DNA of 64,000 nucleotides from Hyphomicrobiales bacterium. Its GTDB lineage: Bacteria > Pseudomonadota > Alphaproteobacteria > Rhizobiales > Xanthobacteraceae. The notes beneath the pieces were generated by a model that was not told the DNA's origin, ran no database searches, and was given only the letters and a program-made list of their open reading frames with translations. Positions 29,244 through 40,232 of this stretch are shown here, piece after piece; position 1 is the stretch's first letter, and each line of letters opens with the position of its first letter. The DNA lies in NCBI GenBank assembly GCA_017305535.1, contig JAFKKN010000006.1, forward strand, positions 248,001 through 312,000. The letters run 5' to 3'. A program made the position numbers and the translations under genes.

Positions 29244-30238
29244 GCGTCGCCGGCCTTACGTTTGGGCTTCTTTTCCTTGAACATCTCGTCGCGCGCCTTG
29301 GCGGCGTCTTCCGACAGCCGCACGATCAGGCGATCGGGCAGGCGTGCATCGACCGCGACGATGTCGCGGGTGAACAACTTGTCTTCCTTGTCAAATTTCG
29401 ACAGCGTCGCCAGCGCGATGCCGACGTCGTGCTCCGGCAATCGGACATCAAGGCCGTTTTTGAGCCGCAGATTCCAGCGGCGCTCGCCGACGAACACCGC
29501 CGCGCGCACCAGCGGCTTGATCTGCGGATAGCGATCCAGCAATGCGAGGAAATCCCGCGCGTGGCTTTCGGCGCCCTTGCCCACCACCAGCGGCAGCGTC
29601 GCGAATTTCTTGACGACGTACGGCTCCAGCACCGCGCCGTCCTCGGCGATCACCGACACCTTGCCGTCCTGTTGCCACAGCGCGAACGGCGAGCGTTCGG
29701 TGACATCGATCTGCAACGTGCCGGGATAGAACTTGAGCACGGTGGCGTCGGCGATCCACGGATTCGCCATCAGCTTGGCGCGCACCACCGCGGCATCGAG
29801 GAACAAGAGCGACGAGCGGCCGTTGACGCCACCGATCGCCAGCACTTCATCCTGGCTCAATTGCTTGCGGCCGTTGATGGCCACGCCGGTGATGCGGAAG
29901 CCGGCGGCATTGGCCACCGCGTTGCGCGCATCGCTCAATCCGGCGGTGACTTCTTCAATATGTCCGCCCCTGACGACGCCAAACACGGCGCTGCCGCACA
30001 AAATGGCGACGGTCGCGATGATGCCGGCGCGGCGTGGAACGCGACGCTCGACGAAAACGATCAGCGGATGATTGCTCGACGGCACCGGCCGGCGCGCCAC
30101 CGGAGGCGGCGTCCGGCGCCGCATCCGCTCGGCCACCCACTCGCGCAGCAGGATGACCGCGCCCAAGGCGGCGGCTTTCAGATCAGTTTGGGGCCTCGGC
30201 AGTCTCACCGACCGAGCGAGGCGTCCTCCACCATCCAT
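29240..30238 (-). CDS. ftsQ: cell division protein FtsQ
   Basis: The 332-residue bitopic inner-membrane protein has a long basic cytoplasmic tail, one membrane helix (AGIIATVAILCGSAVFGVV, about residues 71-89), a periplasmic POTRA domain starting at FRITGVAINGRKQLSQDEVL, and the FtsQ beta domain (VTERSPFALWQQDGKVSVIAEDG). FtsQ recruits FtsL, FtsB and FtsI to the division site. Its first codons overlap the 3' end of ddl by 34 bases, and it overlaps ftsA by four. Confidence 0.95.
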   Translation of the reverse strand: MDGGGRLARSVRLPRPQTDLKAAALGAVILLREWVAERMRRRTPPPVARRPVPSSNHPLIVFVERRVPRRAGIIATVAILCGSAVFGVVRGGHIEEVTAGLSDARNAVANAAGFRITGVAINGRKQLSQDEVLAIGGVNGRSSLLFLDAAVVRAKLMANPWIADATVLKFYPGTLQIDVTERSPFALWQQDGKVSVIAEDGAVLEPYVVKKFATLPLVVGKGAESHARDFLALLDRYPQIKPLVRAAVFVGERRWNLRLKNGLDVRLPEHDVGIALATLSKFDKEDKLFTRDIVAVDARLPDRLIVRLSEDAAKARDEMFKEKKPKRKAGDA

Positions 30239-31131
30239 TGCACGAGCTCGTCAAATGTTGTGCCCGCGTGCGCTGCGAGCTCTGGCACAAGTGACGTCTC
30301 GGTCATGCCGGGCTGGGTGTTAACCTCAAGACAGATGAGGCCCCCTGTTCCCTCGATGCGATCGTCGAAGCGGAAATCCGCCCGGCTAACGCCCCGGCAG
30401 CCGAGCGCAACATGCGCCGCCAGCGTTAACCTTCGGACTTCCTGGTAAACAAATGGTAAAACCGATGCAGGCAGGATGTGTTTTGACGCGCCCGGAGAGT
30501 ACTTTGCCTCATAATCGTAAAACCGTACCGCCGGAACGATCTCGATCACGCCGGTCGCCTCGCCTTTGACCACCGCGCAAGTCAATTCCTTGCCGGCGAT
30601 GTATTTTTCTACCAGAAGTTGATCGCCATGCGGCCAGTCCTCGCGGAACAGCTCCTGCGGCGGGTGCGCATGGGCCTCGGTGACGATGAAGACGCCGACG
30701 CTGGAGCCATCCGCCACCGGCTTGATGACATAAGGCGGCTCCATCACATGCGCCTTGGCGATCTCGGCGCGCGACAGCGTCAGCCCCTTTGCCACCGGAA
30801 TCCCGGCCGCCGCCATCACCGTCTTGGCGAGGTCTTTCTGCATCGCCAGCGAGGACGCCAAGACGCCGGAGTGGCTGTACGGAATGCCGAGCGTTTCCAG
30901 AATGCCTTGAATAGTGCCGTCCTCACCGGGGCGGCCATGCAGCATCATCAGCGCGACATCGGGCTTCAATGCCGACAGTACCGATGCGATGTCGCGTTTG
31001 ACGTCGATGCGGGTGACGCGATAACCGCGCCGCTCGAGCGCGTCAGCGCAGGCCTTGCCCGATCGCAGCGACACCTCGCGCTCCGACGACCAACCGCCCA
31101 GCAAAACAGCCACATGTTTCGAACCGCTCAT
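30205..31131 (-). CDS. ddl: D-alanine--D-alanine ligase
   Basis: The 308-residue ATP-grasp enzyme begins with AVLLGGWSSEREVSLRSGKAC, the N-terminal signature of the family, and includes MLHGRPGEDGTIQG, the substrate serine loop GIPYSHSGVLASSLAMQKDLAK, VIKPVADGSSVGV and the C-terminal Mg-binding segment LEVNTQPGMTETSLVPELA. It joins two D-Ala to make the dipeptide that MurF adds. AAGGGGTGA lies just before the start. It lies 933 bases from murB, with an oppositely oriented gene in between. Confidence 0.97.
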   Translation of the reverse strand: MSGSKHVAVLLGGWSSEREVSLRSGKACADALERRGYRVTRIDVKRDIASVLSALKPDVALMMLHGRPGEDGTIQGILETLGIPYSHSGVLASSLAMQKDLAKTVMAAAGIPVAKGLTLSRAEIAKAHVMEPPYVIKPVADGSSVGVFIVTEAHAHPPQELFREDWPHGDQLLVEKYIAGKELTCAVVKGEATGVIEIVPAVRFYDYEAKYSPGASKHILPASVLPFVYQEVRRLTLAAHVALGCRGVSRADFRFDDRIEGTGGLICLEVNTQPGMTETSLVPELAAHAGTTFDELVQWMVEDASLGR

Positions 31132-31258
31132 TCGTCACCCCTTCTGCTGTGTCCTCATTAAGCTGATTTGCGTTCGTGACCAAATCATGCGTGGAGCGGT
31201 ATTGTCGAAGCACACCGGTAGCGATTCGAGAGTCAGCTTCGACAAGGGAATATCTTCG

Positions 31259-32032
31259 ATGATCAGAGCCTGGCTCGACATGACCCCGGCGGGAATCTTC
31301 CTGTCGCTCTCCATTCTCTATTTCGGGATGGTGGCCCTCCTCGCGTTCCTGTCTTTTCGTTCGACGATGCGGCGGCCGATCCATTCCTTCCGTGGCGTCG
31401 TGGCGCCGTTCTTCAACGCCGTCGCCATCCTGTTCGCGCTGCTCGCAGGCTTCCTCGCCAACGACATCAGCGAGCGCAGCCGCCAGGCGATCCGTACCGT
31501 TCAGGCGGAAGCCGGCGAATTGCGCAACATCCATACGCTGAGCCTCGCCGCGGTCTCGGACATGCAGATCATTCGCCTGGCGCTGAACGCTTACGTCACC
31601 TCCATCGTCTCGGAGGAATGGCCTGCGATGGACGCATTCAAGGACTCGCCGAACACCGCCGCCGCCTATGACACCCTGCTCCGCGAGGTCAGCCAGCCGT
31701 CCTTGTCCAAAGTGTCCGGACAAGCCGCGCACGCCGCCATTCTCAACGCGACGGTTCGCGCCAGCACGCTGCGCAACGTGCGGCTGTCGCTGGCGACCGA
31801 CCATACCAACGACCTGAAATGGCTCGTGGTGCTGACGCTCGGGCTGTTCACGCAGATCGCCATCGGCCTCGTGCATCTCGAACGTCCACGGGCTTTCGTC
31901 GCGGCCATGACATTGTTCTCCGCCGCCGTGGTGGTCACGCTCGGAATCATCGCGATGCAGGAATATCCATTCGAGGGGAGCTTCCGGGTGTCGTCAACTC
32001 CGATCGCGGCGCTGGAAAAACTCAGCTACTGA
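31259..32032 (+). CDS. DUF4239-like (bestrophin-like) membrane protein, opposite strand within the division cluster
   Basis: The 257-residue protein has two membrane helices near the N-terminus (GIFLSLSILYFGMVALLAFL and VVAPFFNAVAILFALLAGFL), a soluble middle (NDISERSRQAIRTVQAEAGELRNIHTL) and two helices near the C-terminus (WLVVLTLGLFTQIAIGLVHL and FVAAMTLFSAAVVVTLGIIA). This layout and the ERSRQAI...EAGELR pattern resemble DUF4239, sometimes called bestrophin-like. No function is known. ATG 31259 has AAGGGA nine bases upstream. It runs against the surrounding leftward cluster. Confidence 0.75.
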   Translation: MIRAWLDMTPAGIFLSLSILYFGMVALLAFLSFRSTMRRPIHSFRGVVAPFFNAVAILFALLAGFLANDISERSRQAIRTVQAEAGELRNIHTLSLAAVSDMQIIRLALNAYVTSIVSEEWPAMDAFKDSPNTAAAYDTLLREVSQPSLSKVSGQAAHAAILNATVRASTLRNVRLSLATDHTNDLKWLVVLTLGLFTQIAIGLVHLERPRAFVAAMTLFSAAVVVTLGIIAMQEYPFEGSFRVSSTPIAALEKLSY

Positions 32033-32064
32033 TACCGCCGGCGCGGTGGTGGTGCGAAGCCATC

Positions 32065-32985
32065 TCAGCTTCGCGCCACGCCGATGCGTTTGATTTCCCA
32101 GTGCAGGTCGATCCCTGATTGCGCCTTCACACGCGCGCGCACGGTTTCGCCCAGCGTCTCGATGTCATGGGCGGTGGCGTCGCCGGTGTTGATGAGAAAA
32201 TTGCAGTGCATCTCCGACACCTGCGCGCCGCCGACGCGCAGGCCGCGGCAGCCGGCGGCATCGACCAGTTTCCATGCGCTATGACCCGGCGGATTCTTGA
32301 AGGTGGAGCCCCCGGTTTTCTCGCGGATCGGCTGCGCCGTTTCGCGATGCTCCTGAACCGCCTGCATCCGCGCACGAATGACATCAGCATCGGCGGGCAC
32401 GCCGCGAAAGCGCGCCGAGGTAAACACGAATGAGGTATCGATGCCGCTATTGCGATAGGTGAATCCCATCGCCGCATTGTCGAAGCGATGCAGCGTGCCG
32501 TCGCGGGACACCGCCGTCGCCTCGACCAGAATGTCCTTGGTCTCGCCACCGTTGGCGCCGGCGTTCATGCGCAACGCGCCGCCGATGCTGCCGGGAATGC
32601 CGAACAGGAATTCCAACCCGCTAAGATTGGCAGCCGCAGCCGCTTCCGCCACCCGCTTGTCCAGCGCGGCGGTGCCGGCGTGAACGATGTCGCCCTCGAC
32701 ACGCGTCGCGCCAAACGCACGCGGCGATAGCCGGATCACCACGCCCTCCATACCGCCATCGCGCACGATCAGGTTCGATCCGACGCCGATGCAATAGACC
32801 GGAATATCGGCACGCAAATGTCGCAAGAAATAAGCGAGGTCGTTTTCGTCGGCGGGCGTGAACAGCACCTGCGCCGGACCGCCGACGCGAAACCATGTCA
32901 GCGGCGCCAGCGGTTCGTTGCCAAGCAAGCGCCCACGCAAGTCGGGCATCGCCGCTTTCAAGTCTGGAATGATATCTGCAAACAT
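32065..32985 (-). CDS. murB: UDP-N-acetylenolpyruvoylglucosamine reductase MurB
   Basis: This 306-residue flavoenzyme reduces UDP-GlcNAc-enolpyruvate to UDP-MurNAc with NADPH. The FAD-binding motifs are [36 protein letters not shown] and [21 protein letters not shown]. The catalytic serine of type I enzymes lies in [26 protein letters not shown], and the final Glu in [10 protein letters not shown]. The start at 32985 overlaps the stop of the upstream membrane-protein gene by one base (TGATG), indicating coupling; a longer in-frame extension to 33063 lies inside that gene and was rejected. Confidence 0.97.
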   Translation of the reverse strand: MFADIIPDLKAAMPDLRGRLLGNEPLAPLTWFRVGGPAQVLFTPADENDLAYFLRHLRADIPVYCIGVGSNLIVRDGGMEGVVIRLSPRAFGATRVEGDIVHAGTAALDKRVAEAAAAANLSGLEFLFGIPGSIGGALRMNAGANGGETKDILVEATAVSRDGTLHRFDNAAMGFTYRNSGIDTSFVFTSARFRGVPADADVIRARMQAVQEHRETAQPIREKTGGSTFKNPPGHSAWKLVDAAGCRGLRVGGAQVSEMHCNFLINTGDATAHDIETLGETVRARVKAQSGIDLHWEIKRIGVARS

Positions 32986-33464
32986 CAGTAGAGCCAGGAC
33001 CGGTATTCGGGATTGGAGTCTTTCATGTCGTCGAACAGCCAGACCATCCGATCCACGAACCATGTTTTGGCGAGCATGACGATAACCACGCTCAGGAAGG
33101 TCACGGCGGCCTCACGTTGCCACAGTCCCCATAGCATCGACAACGTCGCAGCCATCGCGATCACCGATGCGATGCGCGGGACCATGCGATGCCGCACCGG
33201 CACATCTTGCCGCTTCAGCGCGGTCCAGATCCGCTCGCCGAGCACGGCTTTCGAGGCCCAGTTGTCGGTGGAACGCGGCGGCGGAAAGGCGCGCGGATTG
33301 ACGATCAGCCAGAGCACGACCGCCGCGACCGGCAACAACGCCCACCATCCGATCCAATGCGCGCTCCACACCGCGAGGATCAACAGCGGAAAGGCACCGT
33401 AGCGCGTCCACACGCTCCACGGATTGGCATGGCGACGCCATGTCTCGTCGCTGAGAACGGCCAT
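32985..33464 (-). CDS. small membrane protein (DUF6653-like) coupled to murB
   Basis: The 159-residue protein opens with [40 protein letters not shown], with one or two membrane helices, and a second hydrophobic region ([18 protein letters not shown] and [20 protein letters not shown]). It resembles what is annotated as DUF6653; the match is from memory of the pattern. I prefer ATG 33464 to ATG 33470 because the AAGGGAGA ribosome binding site sits about eight bases from the former but abuts the latter. It lies 30 bases downstream of murC, and its TGATG junction couples it to murB. Confidence 0.75.
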   Translation of the reverse strand: MAVLSDETWRRHANPWSVWTRYGAFPLLILAVWSAHWIGWWALLPVAAVVLWLIVNPRAFPPPRSTDNWASKAVLGERIWTALKRQDVPVRHRMVPRIASVIAMAATLSMLWGLWQREAAVTFLSVVIVMLAKTWFVDRMVWLFDDMKDSNPEYRSWLY

Positions 33465-33494
33465 GTCCATTCTCCCTTGCGTAGTTGGCGAGCG

Positions 33495-34898
33495 CTACCC
33501 CAGCGCCTTTAATTCCGCCGGCAGCGCGTAGGCCCATTGCGTGATGTTGCCGGCGCCGAGGCAGACGACATAATCACCCGGCTTCGCCACGCCGCGCACC
33601 ACGCCGGCGAGCGCGGCGGCATTTTCCAGCGCGATCACTTCGCGATGACCATGCGCGCGCAAGCCCAGCACGAAATTGTCGCGATCGATGCCAGGAATCG
33701 GCGCCTCGCCCGCCGGATAGACGTCCGCGACGATCACGGTGTCAGCGTCGTTGAAGCAGGTGCAGAATTCCTCGAATAGCGATTGCAGGCGGGTGTAGCG
33801 ATGCGGCTGCACCACGGCGATCACTTTGTTCTTGGTCGAGTCACGCGCGGCCTTCAGCACGGCCGCGATCTCCACCGGATGATGGCCGTAGTCGTCGATG
33901 ATCGTGACGCCGTTCCATTCGCCGGTGCGGGTGAAGCGCCGCTTGACGCCGCCGAAGCCGGCTAAGGCCTTCCGGATCACATCGTCGCTGAGGCCGAGTT
34001 GATGCGCCACCGCGATGGCGGCCGTCGCATTCAGCGCGTTGTGGCGGCCCGGCATCGGCAACACCAGATCGGTGAGTTCATGCGCGGTACCGGCCTTGCG
34101 ATCGCGGAACGCGACCTTGAAAGTCGATCCGCCGTTCGCCGCCTTGAGATCGACCAGCCGCGCGTCGGCCTGCGGATTGGTACCGTAGGTGATGATGCGG
34201 CGATCCTCGATCTTGCCCACCAAAGTCTGCACCACCGGATGGTCGATGCACATCACCGCGAATCCGTAGAACGGCACGCTCTCGACGAAATTGCGGAACG
34301 CATCCTGCACAGCATCGAAGGTTTTGAAGTGATCGAGATGTTCGGGATCGACGTTGGTGACGATGGCGATATCGACCGGCAGCTTGAGGAAGGTGCCGTC
34401 GCTCTCATCGGCTTCCACCACCATCCAGTCGCCGGTACCGAGCCGCGCGTTGGTGCCATAGGCATTGATAATGCCGCCGTTGATGACGGTGGGATCGAAA
34501 TCGCCGGCGTCGAGCAGGGTCGCGACCATCGACGTCGTCGTGGTCTTGCCGTGAGTGCCGGCGATGGCGACGCAGCTTTTCAGCCGCATCAGCTCCGCCA
34601 GCATTTCCGCGCGGCGTACCACCGGAATGCGCTGTGCGCGCGCCGCCAAAAGTTCCGGATTGTCACGCTTGATCGCGGTGGACACCACCAGCACGTCGGC
34701 GCCCGCGATGTTGTCCGCCTTGTGGCCGACGGTGACCTTGATGCCCTTTTCGCGCAGCCGCGCGACGTTGGCGCCCTCGGAGGCGTCGGAGCCCTGCACC
34801 GTGTAGCCGAGATTGTTCAGCACCTCGGCGATGCCGCTCATGCCGATGCCGCCGATGCCGACGAAGTGGATGGGTCCGATCTCGCGCGGCAGTCTCAT
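33495..34898 (-). CDS. murC: UDP-N-acetylmuramate--L-alanine ligase MurC
   Basis: The 467-residue Mur ligase attaches the first residue, L-Ala, to UDP-MurNAc. It has the N-terminal nucleotide-binding motif [17 protein letters not shown], the ATP P-loop [14 protein letters not shown] (about residues 110-123), [20 protein letters not shown] and, in the C-terminal domain, [11 protein letters not shown] and [11 protein letters not shown]. The start at 34898 is supported by GAGGAAC ten bases upstream; a longer frame to 35015 would translate the neighbouring repeat and was rejected. Confidence 0.97.
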   Translation of the reverse strand: MRLPREIGPIHFVGIGGIGMSGIAEVLNNLGYTVQGSDASEGANVARLREKGIKVTVGHKADNIAGADVLVVSTAIKRDNPELLAARAQRIPVVRRAEMLAELMRLKSCVAIAGTHGKTTTTSMVATLLDAGDFDPTVINGGIINAYGTNARLGTGDWMVVEADESDGTFLKLPVDIAIVTNVDPEHLDHFKTFDAVQDAFRNFVESVPFYGFAVMCIDHPVVQTLVGKIEDRRIITYGTNPQADARLVDLKAANGGSTFKVAFRDRKAGTAHELTDLVLPMPGRHNALNATAAIAVAHQLGLSDDVIRKALAGFGGVKRRFTRTGEWNGVTIIDDYGHHPVEIAAVLKAARDSTKNKVIAVVQPHRYTRLQSLFEEFCTCFNDADTVIVADVYPAGEAPIPGIDRDNFVLGLRAHGHREVIALENAAALAGVVRGVAKPGDYVVCLGAGNITQWAYALPAELKALG

Positions 34899-34917
34899 GG
34901 TCCGTGTTCCTCGAGGG

Positions 34918-35014
34918 TCACCGTCCGCGAAAGCGGACGATCCAGTATCACTGGGCTTATATGATTCCGTGAGCCCCGCGGATACTGGATGCCCCGCCTT
35001 CGCGGGGCATGACA
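34918..35014. repeat. compound palindromic repeat between murG and murC
   Basis: Three nested pairings are visible: GTCCGC with GCGGAC, ATCCAGTATC with GATACTGGAT about 50 bases apart, and GCCCCGC with GCGGGGC. It occupies most of the 137-base gap between murG and murC. It stays in frame with murC and produces a spurious N-terminal extension. Confidence 0.8.
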
Positions 35015-35035
35015 AGGCTAAAATGGTCTCGATGG

Positions 35036-36139
35036 CTATCTTAATCCCGCCGTCTTTGTCACCAGATCGGCCAATCGTTGGGCGGCATCCAGTTTACCGA
35101 TGCCACGCGCGGCCCCGGCCATAACCGTAAGACGCGCGGGTTCGGCCGCCAGAGCGGAGATTTCCGCCGCCAATCGACGCGGGGTGAATTCGGCTTGCGG
35201 AATCCGGATCGCGCCGCCAGCATCTGCCAGCACGCCGGCATTGGCGAATTGATCCTGATCGAGCGCGCCGGGCAGCGGCACCAGAATCGACGGACGTCCG
35301 ATGGCGCCGAGTTCCGCCACCGTGGTGGCGCCGGAGCGCGAGATCACCAGATGATTCGAGGCCAGCCGCGCTGGCAGGTCGCTGAAGAACGGAGCGAGTT
35401 CGGCATTGATCTTGAGCCGGTCGTAAACCGCGCGCACGCGCGGCATGTCTTCCTCGCGCGTCTGCTGGGTCAAGACCAGACGCGGCCACAGCGCAGGCTC
35501 CAGTTGCTCGATCGCGCCGGGCACGATGTCGGACATCACCCGCGCGCCCTGACTGCCGCCGACCACCAGCAAACGCAGCGGACCGCTCGGTTCGGGCGCC
35601 GCGAACGGCACGGCAGCCGCCGCGAGGATCGCGGGCCGCATCGGGTTTCCGGTCACGGTGGTTTTCGCCGCGAGCGCCGGATCGCGATCCAGCACGCCGG
35701 GCAGCGACGTGGCGATGGCGTCGACGCGTGTCGACAGAAAGCGATTGGCCCGCCCCATCACCGCATTGGCTTCATGAATAGCCGTTGGCACGCCGAACAT
35801 CCGCGCGGCGAACAACGGCGGCAAGGTCGGATAACCGCCGAAGCCGATCACCGCGGCGGGACGCAACCGGCGGATCAGATTGAGCGCCGCTATCGTACCG
35901 GCCGCCAGCGTCAATCCGGTTTTCGCCAGCGACAACGGCGAGCGGCCGCGCACCGTCGCGCTCGGCACGACGTGAAGCGTTTCCTTGGAGAACAGCCCAC
36001 TGTAACGCAGCGCACGCTCGTCGGTGACGAGTTGCGCACGCAATCCGCGCTCCATCAGCGCCGCGCCGAGCGCCTCGGCCGGAAACAGATGGCCGCCGGT
36101 GCCACCCGCGGCAAGCAAAATGAGAGGCGCGTCGCTCAT
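35036..36139 (-). CDS. murG: UDP-GlcNAc:lipid I N-acetylglucosaminyltransferase MurG
   Basis: The 367-residue GT-B glycosyltransferase works on the inner face of the plasma membrane and turns lipid I into lipid II. The first G loop is [18 protein letters not shown] (about residues 8-25), the [12 protein letters not shown] segment follows at about 125, and the second-domain G loop is [14 protein letters not shown]. The donor-site motif is [25 protein letters not shown]. It lies 45 bases downstream of ftsW. Confidence 0.97.
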   Translation of the reverse strand: MSDAPLILLAAGGTGGHLFPAEALGAALMERGLRAQLVTDERALRYSGLFSKETLHVVPSATVRGRSPLSLAKTGLTLAAGTIAALNLIRRLRPAAVIGFGGYPTLPPLFAARMFGVPTAIHEANAVMGRANRFLSTRVDAIATSLPGVLDRDPALAAKTTVTGNPMRPAILAAAAVPFAAPEPSGPLRLLVVGGSQGARVMSDIVPGAIEQLEPALWPRLVLTQQTREEDMPRVRAVYDRLKINAELAPFFSDLPARLASNHLVISRSGATTVAELGAIGRPSILVPLPGALDQDQFANAGVLADAGGAIRIPQAEFTPRRLAAEISALAAEPARLTVMAGAARGIGKLDAAQRLADLVTKTAGLR

Positions 36140-36184
36140 GATTTCGACAACTCGGAAACAACTACGAACGGCATTTATAAACCG

Positions 36185-37336
36185 CTACGCGTAGGCCTGG
36201 GTTGCGTTGATATCGCCGATCGACGCCATTTCCGTGGAGGGCCGCTGCCGCGTCAGCGCCAGCATCATGCCGACACCGTAGGCCAGCGACACCATCGACG
36301 AACCGCCATAGGAGATGAACGGCAAGGTCATGCCCTTCGCGGGGATCAGATGCAGATTGACCGACATGTTGATCGCCGCCTGCACGCCGAACAAAATCGC
36401 GAGGCCGGAGGCCGCGAACCGCGTGAACAGATCCTCGCTGGCATAGGCGCGCGACAGCGTGCGGATCACGATGAAGGCGAACAGCCCGGCCAGCGCCAGA
36501 CAGAAGATGACGCCGAATTCTTCCGCCGCCACCGCGAACACGAAGTCGGTGTGGCTATCGGGAAGAATGCGCTTCACCGTACCCTCGCCCGGCCCGACGC
36601 CGAACCAACCACCATGAAAGAACGACTCCATCGCGGTATCGACCTGAAAGGTATCACCCGATGCAGGGTCCATGAATCGTTTAATGCGCGCGGCGACGTG
36701 CGGCACCAGCAGGTAAGCGCCGAACAACCCGGCCGCCGCCGAACCCGCCAGGCCGAACACCCACACCATCCGCATGCCGGCGATAAAGAACAACGCGCCC
36801 CACACCATCAGGATCAGCATGGTCTGGCCGAAGTCCGGCTCCAATACCAGCAAAGTCACCAGGCCGAGCAGCGACGCCAGCGCCATCGACGTCGCCGGCA
36901 TTTCGGGCCGCCGTGCCGATTCCGCAAACAACCACGCCACCACCACGACAAAGGCGGGCTTCGCGGATTCCGACGCCTGAATGTTGACGCCGAGAATGGT
37001 GATCCAGCGCCGCGCGCCCTTCACCTCGGCGCCGAACACCAGGGTGACGACGATCAAGAAGACACTGATGGCCAGCACGATCAATGCGCTGCGCCGGATC
37101 TGCCGCGGCGACAGGAACGAAACGCCCAGCATCACAATGAGCGACGGCGCGAGGAACAGCACATGGCGGTTGAAGAAATGAAACGGATCGAGCCCGATGC
37201 GGGTCGCGACCGACGGGCTCGCCGCCAGCGACAGGATCACGCCGCACAGGATCAGCAGCACAAAGGCGCCGAGCAATAGCCGGTCGACGGTCCACCACCA
37301 TTCGGAAAGCGGAGTGCGTTGTTCGCGTGAAATCAT
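36185..37336 (-). CDS. ftsW: SEDS peptidoglycan polymerase FtsW
   Basis: The 383-residue integral membrane protein has about ten helices. It shows the SEDS-family signature AMESFFHGGWFGVGPGEGTVKRILPDSHTDFVFAVAAEEFG (about residues 238-278) and a C-terminal PFISYGGSSMVSLAYGVG. FtsW polymerises septal glycan strands together with FtsI. ATG 37336 (ISREQRTPLSEWWWTVDRL) is preferred to ATG 37366 because the extra ten residues are not family-like; AGGACC precedes it. A repeat separates it from murD. Confidence 0.95.
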   Translation of the reverse strand: MISREQRTPLSEWWWTVDRLLLGAFVLLILCGVILSLAASPSVATRIGLDPFHFFNRHVLFLAPSLIVMLGVSFLSPRQIRRSALIVLAISVFLIVVTLVFGAEVKGARRWITILGVNIQASESAKPAFVVVVAWLFAESARRPEMPATSMALASLLGLVTLLVLEPDFGQTMLILMVWGALFFIAGMRMVWVFGLAGSAAAGLFGAYLLVPHVAARIKRFMDPASGDTFQVDTAMESFFHGGWFGVGPGEGTVKRILPDSHTDFVFAVAAEEFGVIFCLALAGLFAFIVIRTLSRAYASEDLFTRFAASGLAILFGVQAAINMSVNLHLIPAKGMTLPFISYGGSSMVSLAYGVGMMLALTRQRPSTEMASIGDINATQAYA

Positions 37337-37458
37337 GGCGGGTCCTGCGGGCCGGTAACTGCCCATTGGTCCCCCATCATGGTTTCCGAACCGTTAACGG
37401 AATGAAAACATTTGTGCGATGGCTTATTGCGCTTCACTTTTGATAGAAACACGACGAG

Positions 37459-37540
37459 ATGTCATTGCCGGGCTTGACCCGGCAATCCATCATTCTTTTG
37501 GGAAGATGGATGCGCGGATCAAGTCCGCGCATGACGACGG
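37459..37540. repeat. double-hairpin intergenic repeat, CGTCATGGCCGG family (copy G)
   Basis: GTCATTGCCGGG with CCCGGCAATCCATC, and GATGGATGCGCGGA with TCCGCGCATGAC, give two hairpins and an overall inverted repeat. It lies in the ftsW-murD gap, 26 bases from the murD stop. Confidence 0.82.
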
Positions 37541-37566
37541 ATAATTCTGACGAAGGCTGAAAGCCC

Positions 37567-38967
<1,401 letters not shown>

Positions 38968-39003
38968 GATGTAATCGCTCGCGTGTCGCAGGCAATGTAT
39001 CGT

Positions 39004-39106
39004 TCCCTCCCCCCTTGTGGGGGAGGGCTAGGGAGAGGGGTAAACCGCACCGCTATGACTCGCGATACCCCCCTCTCCACCTCTCCCCCACAAGGGGGGA
39101 GAGAGC
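39004..39106. repeat. palindromic repeat with CTCTCCC / GGGAGAG arms
   Basis: CCCTCCCCCCTTGTGGGGGA and CCCCCACAAGGGGGGAGAG form the outer inverted pair, and GGGAGAGGGG pairs with CCCCTCTCC inside. The composition matches the repeat embedded in uvrD at 5548-5692. It lies in the mraY-murD gap. Confidence 0.8.
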
Positions 39107-39139
39107 ACGCTGTGCGCGCGGCAATCACCATTTCCGACA

Positions 39140-40222
39140 TCAACGCAGCTTGAGCGTGGAGAGGCCGAGCAGCGCTAGCATCACCGCGATGATCCAGAAC
39201 CGGATCACGACCTGCGGCTCGGTCCAGCCCTTCTGCTCGAAATGATGGTGGATCGGAGCCATCTTGAACACGCGCTTGCCGGTCAGTTTGAACGACGTCA
39301 CCTGCACGATCACCGATACTGCCTCCAGCACGAACAAGCCGCCAATCACCGCCAGCACGATCTCGTGCTTCACCGCCACCGCGATCGAGCCGAGCATGCC
39401 GCCGAGCGCCAGCGAGCCGGTGTCACCCATAAAGATCGAGGCCGGCGGCGCGTTGAACCACAGGAAGCCGAGCCCCGCACCCAACACCGCGCCGCACAGC
39501 ACCGCGAGTTCGCCAGTGCCGGCGACGTAATTGATTTGCAGATAGTCGGAGAACACCGCATTGCCGGCGAGATAGGAGATCATGCCGAAGCTCGCAGCGG
39601 CGATCATCACCGGCACGATAGCGAGGCCGTCGAGGCCGTCGGTGAGGTTCACCGCGTTGCCGGCGCCAACGATGATGAAACCGCCGAAGATCACGAAGAA
39701 CCAGCCGAGATTGATCACCACTTCCTTGAAGAACGGGATCGCCAGCGAACTCGACAGCGGCTCACGGCCGAGCCGCATCAGCGCGTAGCACGCAAGCGCG
39801 GCGATAACACCTTCGATCAGCAGACGGCTGCGACCACCGAAACCGTTATGGCTCTGCTTGGTGACCTTGAGATAGTCATCATAAAAACCCACCAGACCGA
39901 AACCGAGCGTGACGCCGAGCACGATCCAGACGTACGGGTTCATCGGGTTGGCCCACAGCAGCGTCGACACCACGAGGCCGGAGAGGATCATCAACCCGCC
40001 CATGGTGGGCGTGCCCTTCTTGGTCAGGTGCGACTGCGGCCCGTCGGTGCGGATCGGCTGCCCCTTGCCTTGGCGGATGCGCAGGTTGTCGATGATCCAT
40101 GGCCCGAACAGAAAGACGAACAGCGCCGCGGTGACCATGGCGCCGCCGGTGCGGAACGTGATGTAGCGAAACACATTGAGGCCCGGGATCGCCGGCACCG
40201 CATCGATCAACCAATAGAACAT
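39140..40222 (-). CDS. mraY: phospho-N-acetylmuramoyl-pentapeptide-transferase MraY
   Basis: The 360-residue integral membrane enzyme makes lipid I by moving phospho-MurNAc-pentapeptide to undecaprenyl phosphate. It has about ten helices, the Mg-binding DDYLK motif (about residue 115), [13 protein letters not shown] (about residues 195-207), [12 protein letters not shown] and the PIHHHFE motif near the C-terminus. It lies ten bases downstream of murF. Confidence 0.98.
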   Translation of the reverse strand: MFYWLIDAVPAIPGLNVFRYITFRTGGAMVTAALFVFLFGPWIIDNLRIRQGKGQPIRTDGPQSHLTKKGTPTMGGLMILSGLVVSTLLWANPMNPYVWIVLGVTLGFGLVGFYDDYLKVTKQSHNGFGGRSRLLIEGVIAALACYALMRLGREPLSSSLAIPFFKEVVINLGWFFVIFGGFIIVGAGNAVNLTDGLDGLAIVPVMIAAASFGMISYLAGNAVFSDYLQINYVAGTGELAVLCGAVLGAGLGFLWFNAPPASIFMGDTGSLALGGMLGSIAVAVKHEIVLAVIGGLFVLEAVSVIVQVTSFKLTGKRVFKMAPIHHHFEQKGWTEPQVVIRFWIIAVMLALLGLSTLKLR

Positions 40223-40232
40223 TCAATCCGCC

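Noticed and set aside
35078-37279. A 733-residue open frame on the plus strand across murG and ftsW
   Set aside because: It is antisense to two well-supported genes, is made of Arg, His, Gln and Asp runs typical of reading GC-rich codons on the wrong strand, and has no family resemblance. The similar long antisense frames at 21873-23624, 20019-21296, 26016-27890, 29180-30448, 41708-43144 and 50931-51983 were rejected for the same reason.
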